The notes below the pieces were generated by a model. The model had not been told where the DNA came from and did no database searches. It saw only the letters and a program-made list of their open reading frames with translations. From an uncultured Clostridia bacterium (GTDB lineage Bacteria > Bacillota > Clostridia > Christensenellales > Maliibacteriaceae), in contig CAKTSO010000064.1 of NCBI GenBank assembly GCA_934613185.1, positions 1 to 10,064 of the forward strand: 10,064 bases of DNA, read 5' to 3'. Positions 7,857 to 10,064 of the stretch are shown here, one piece after another (the first letter of the stretch is position 1; every line of letters starts with the position of its first letter). Position numbers and translations under genes: made by a program.

Positions 7857-7883
7857 ACGAAACGAATTAAACGAAACGAATTA
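7842..7883 (+). repeat. Exact 3 x 14-base tandem repeat across the hprK stop
   Basis: Three perfect copies of AACGAAACGAATTA lie at 7842-7855, 7856-7869 and 7870-7883. The first copy encodes the last residues of HprK (ETN) and most of its TAA stop; the last abuts the AAGGAGG ribosome binding site (7884-7890) of the next gene. The unit contains an internal ACGAA repetition. Replication slippage within the first copy's sequence is the simple explanation. Extra copies would lengthen only the hprK-kinase spacer and leave the HprK protein unchanged. Confidence 0.95.
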
Positions 7884-7897
7884 AAGGAGGCAGAACA

Positions 7898-8860
7898 ATG
7901 TATAGCATCGGCATCGATATCGGCGGGACGAATCTTCCCGTCGGCATCGTGAATCTGGAAACCAAAAAGATTGTCAGCCGCCGCTCGACGCCCTTCGTGC
8001 GCGGCATGTCGCCGCAGGAGGCGATGGATCGCGTGGCTCAGCTTGCTTGTGAACAGCTGGCGGCGCTTTCCGTTGATATGTCGCAGGTCGCGTTTGCCGG
8101 CATGGGTGTTCCTGCCGTGCTGATGCCCGACAAGGGGTATGTTGTGCATGCCAACAATCTCAATTGGTACGATGTAGAGATCACGTCGATCCTGGAGGAA
8201 AAACTCGGCTGTCACGTGTACCTTGAAAACGACGCAAATGCCGCGGCGTGGGCGGAGTACATTGCGGGCGCGTGTCGCGGAACGAATACGTCCGTTGTGC
8301 TGACGCTCGGCACGGGCCTGGGCGGCGGCGTGATCATCGACGGCAAAATGCTGTGGGGTTCGTTCTACAACGGCGGCGAGCTCGGGCATATGATCGTCGA
8401 GGCGGAAAACGGAATCCCATGCACCTGCGGCAACCGCGGCTGCATCGAACGCTATACGGCGGCGACGGCGTTGATCTACTGGGGCAAAAAGGCGCTGGAA
8501 AATAGCGAGATCACGGCGCTTTCGGACGCCTGCGGCGGCGAGGCCGATCGGATCAACGCGAAAATGGTGATCGACTGCGCGCGCGAAAGCGACCCCGTTT
8601 GCTGCGCGATCTTTGAAAAATACGTGCACTATTTGGCGATCATGTGTCTGAACATGGTCAATTTCCTCGACCCCGAGGTCATCGCCATCGGCGGCGGCGT
8701 CAGCGAGGCGGGCGACTTTTTGATGGAGCCGCTAAATAAGGAGGTCTACAAGCTGATCGTCAATAAAGACCGCCCGTATGCGGACATCCGCCGCTGCGAA
8801 CTCGGCAGCGACGCGGGCATCATCGGCGCGGCGCTTCTCGGGCTCGGGCGGGAACACTGA
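7898..8860 (+). CDS. ROK family sugar kinase, glucokinase-like
   Basis: This 320-residue cytoplasmic kinase most likely phosphorylates glucose to glucose-6-phosphate with ATP. The N-terminal phosphate loop is DIGGTN at 7-12. The catalytic base is Asp112 in ENDANAAAWAEY. The ROK signature runs through LTLGTGLGGGVIIDG to GELGH. The structural zinc site is complete: His164 plus Cys175, Cys177 and Cys182 in CTCGNRGC. IAIGGGVSEAG marks the C-terminal ATP-site region. The ATG at 7898 follows a strong AAGGAGG. The residue after DIGGTNL is Pro where Lys or Arg is common. It is last in the HAD-hprK operon and is followed by a terminator. Other ROK members act on fructose, N-acetylmannosamine or N-acetylglucosamine, so substrate identity is inferred and no symbol is assigned. 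Confidence 0.9.
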   Translation: MYSIGIDIGGTNLPVGIVNLETKKIVSRRSTPFVRGMSPQEAMDRVAQLACEQLAALSVDMSQVAFAGMGVPAVLMPDKGYVVHANNLNWYDVEITSILEEKLGCHVYLENDANAAAWAEYIAGACRGTNTSVVLTLGTGLGGGVIIDGKMLWGSFYNGGELGHMIVEAENGIPCTCGNRGCIERYTAATALIYWGKKALENSEITALSDACGGEADRINAKMVIDCARESDPVCCAIFEKYVHYLAIMCLNMVNFLDPEVIAIGGGVSEAGDFLMEPLNKEVYKLIVNKDRPYADIRRCELGSDAGIIGAALLGLGREH

Positions 8861-8897
8861 TTTTCGTCCTTTTGCACGTTCTCTAAACCGGAAAAAG

Positions 8898-8927
8898 TTG
8901 TCGGAAAACGGAAAGATGTATTATAAT
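8898..8927 (+). promoter_or_regulatory. Candidate promoter for the Mur-ligase-like gene
   Basis: TTGTCG at 8898-8903 (four of six matches to TTGACA), an 18-base spacer and TATAAT at 8922-8927. Transcription would start near 8934, inside the left arm of the terminator hairpin, leaving a leader of about 55 bases before the GTG start. The -10 is perfect and stands out from the GC-rich background; the -35 is moderate. Confidence 0.6.
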
Positions 8928-8960
8928 AACAGAGTCCGGCAAATTTCGGACTCTGTTTTT
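8928..8960 (+). terminator. Rho-independent terminator closing the HAD-hprK-ROK operon
   Basis: There is a perfect 11-base-pair stem: left arm AACAGAGTCCG at 8928-8938, loop GCAAATTT at 8939-8946, right arm CGGACTCTGTT at 8947-8957. Further T residues follow to 8960, then GATTTG. It lies 67 bases after the kinase stop codon. The reverse strand lacks a comparable T run, so it is read as acting on + strand transcription. Confidence 0.88.
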
Positions 8961-8974
8961 GATTTGTGCGAAAC

Positions 8975-8985
8975 GGGGAGGGGAG
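8975..8985 (+). promoter_or_regulatory. Ribosome binding site for the GTG-started last gene
   Basis: GGGGAGGGGAG ends 3 bases before the GTG at 8989, which opens a frame free of stops to the window end. An overlapping ATG at 8987 leads only to a five-residue dead end, so GTG is preferred. Confidence 0.6.
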
Positions 8986-8988
8986 AAT

Positions 8989-10064
8989 GTGCTTCGGCTG
9001 CTGATCGTGCTTCTTTGCGCCGCGGCGTCCTGCGCGGCATGTTCTCCCTTCTTTGCGGTCGCTGCCCGTGCAAGGCAAAACGATGCAGGTTATTGGCGAA
9101 CGCTCGGGCGCGCGTATACCGTCTGGGGCGTGCATGTCGTTTTGTGCGCAGTGATCGTCGTTTTGTGTACGCGTGCGACGGAACTTTATCCGAAGTTTGC
9201 GGGCGCGGCGTTCGCGTCGGGGTGCGCCGTGTTTTTGGCACGCGGCGTCGTGCGCATGTTTCGCGGAAAGAAACGCGCGCGGCTCGTGCGCGGCGTGTGC
9301 TGCTTCTGTCTGAATGCCGCGGCGGGGTTCGCCGTTTTGCCGCTTTGCCGAAGAATTTCCGTGGGCGCGCTGTTTTTTCCGGCGGCGCTTTCACCGGTTA
9401 CGGTGTGGCTGTGCCTTGTGATTGACCGCGTGTTTCAGGCGGCCGCGCGAATGAGCGCGGCGTCTTCGGCGCGAAAAAAACGCGCGCGTCTCGGCGGCGC
9501 TGCAGCGGTATTGATCATGGGCAAGCAGAGCGGCGCGCTTTGCGCGCATATCCTTTGCCAGATCCTGCAGTTAAGCGGCAAATCGGTCGCCGAAACGGAA
9601 TTTGCTTTGCAAAAGCGGGGGAACGACGCTGCTTTTGCCGCGGCACGCATGGTGCTGGACGCGGCGGACAGCACGACGCATGCGCTTGTGTTTTACTGTC
9701 CGTCGAACGATCATCGTATCGTGCGACGTGTGCAGAGCATCCTTTCGCCGCAGATCACGATCTTAACGGCGGAGGACGACGAAGCGCGCACGACGCTGCT
9801 GCAAACGATGAAAGATGCGCGCGGCTGTCTCCTTCGAAGCGGCACGGTGACACCGCTTGCGCTTGCCTGTGCGCAGAGAACTTACGGCGTGAATGCGGAT
9901 TGCGACGTTCACGCACAGAATCTTCACCTTCTGCGCGATGGGACGCGCTTTTTGATCAGCGACCGCAGACTCGGGCAGGCGACGAACTGCTATATGCCGC
10001 TTATCGGGCGCGAAAGCGTGGAGGCGGCGTGCGGTGCGGCGGCTGCGGCGCAATTGTTCGGATT
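8989..10064 (+). CDS. Membrane protein with divergent Mur ligase (MurF-like) domain, 3' end beyond window
   Basis: The frame from GTG 8989 is open to the window end (358 residues, no stop). The first 150 residues have about five hydrophobic segments (near 4-25, 45-60, 66-86, 102-119, 125-146). The layout recalls the membrane-anchored MurF-like Mur ligases of Clostridia. After a basic stretch (SARKKRAR) a Mur-ligase-like fold can be followed: strand AAAVLIMG at 171-178 then a helix, ALVFYCPSND near 233-241, SPQITILTAE, then YGV at 299-301 and AQNLHLL with DGTRFLI and PLIGRE, matching the MurF pattern A-N-I, G-T-F, L-x-G. The catalytic motifs are not conserved: GxxGKT reads GKQSGA at 178-183, and the catalytic Glu and GPxH positions are also replaced. 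About 19 cysteines occur in 358 residues. It could be a pseudoenzyme or a regulatory or scaffold relative. The homology is read by eye and is moderately certain; that this is a real gene is well supported. Confidence 0.62.
   Translation, partial: MLRLLIVLLCAAASCAACSPFFAVAARARQNDAGYWRTLGRAYTVWGVHVVLCAVIVVLCTRATELYPKFAGAAFASGCAVFLARGVVRMFRGKKRARLVRGVCCFCLNAAAGFAVLPLCRRISVGALFFPAALSPVTVWLCLVIDRVFQAAARMSAASSARKKRARLGGAAAVLIMGKQSGALCAHILCQILQLSGKSVAETEFALQKRGNDAAFAAARMVLDAADSTTHALVFYCPSNDHRIVRRVQSILSPQITILTAEDDEARTTLLQTMKDARGCLLRSGTVTPLALACAQRTYGVNADCDVHAQNLHLLRDGTRFLISDRRLGQATNCYMPLIGRESVEAACGAAAAAQLFG

Noticed and set aside
8987..9004. ATG at 8987 as start of the last gene
   Set aside because: It opens a frame that stops after five codons; the overlapping GTG at 8989 opens the long frame.
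8778..9425. Plus-strand open frame overlapping the end of the kinase gene and the start of the last gene
   Set aside because: It begins inside the kinase gene, runs through the promoter and terminator, and gives an Arg/Ala-rich product without domains. The frame from GTG 8989 has a ribosome binding site, membrane segments and family-like motifs and stays open to the window end.

Overview
The window reads as a chromosomal segment of a GC-rich (roughly 60% by eye) Firmicutes-type bacterium, most likely a clostridial anaerobe. The main evidence is an hprK gene (HPr kinase/phosphorylase), a ROK sugar kinase with the Cys-rich zinc motif, strong AAGGAGG-type ribosome binding sites and sigma-A-like promoters. 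All genes lie on the + strand and are tightly packed. No RNA gene, insertion sequence, phage gene or CRISPR array was seen, and no gene-free stretch exceeds about 130 bases.

Layout: (1) 2-1003 is the 3' part of hemW, cut by the window edge. (2) 1084-6023 is a four-gene run: a membrane-anchored FHA-domain protein, a SEDS (FtsW/RodA/SpoVE) glycosyltransferase, a class B penicillin-binding protein (PbpA-like) and UvrC. Each junction overlaps by 4 or 20 bases. The first three genes form an FHA-SEDS-bPBP module comparable to the actinobacterial fhaB-rodA-pbpA arrangement; uvrC is a DNA-repair passenger at the end. (3) 6095-8860 follows a good promoter and carries a Cof-type HAD phosphatase, hprK (TTG start, 50-base overlap) and a ROK glucokinase-like kinase. 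This set fits sugar-phosphate handling and carbon catabolite control. An exact 3 x 14-base tandem repeat spans the hprK stop codon and runs up to the kinase ribosome binding site. (4) A strong intrinsic terminator at 8928-8960 closes that operon, and its left arm coincides with the predicted start site of the next promoter. (5) 8989-10064 is a GTG-started membrane protein running off the window. I read it as a divergent, Cys-rich, MurF-like Mur ligase homologue in which every catalytic motif I can align is replaced, so it may be a pseudoenzyme.

Most of the window is ordinary housekeeping sequence. The parts most worth a second look are the last gene, the FHA domain lacking its phospho-threonine contact residues, the terminator/promoter overlap and the tandem repeat.
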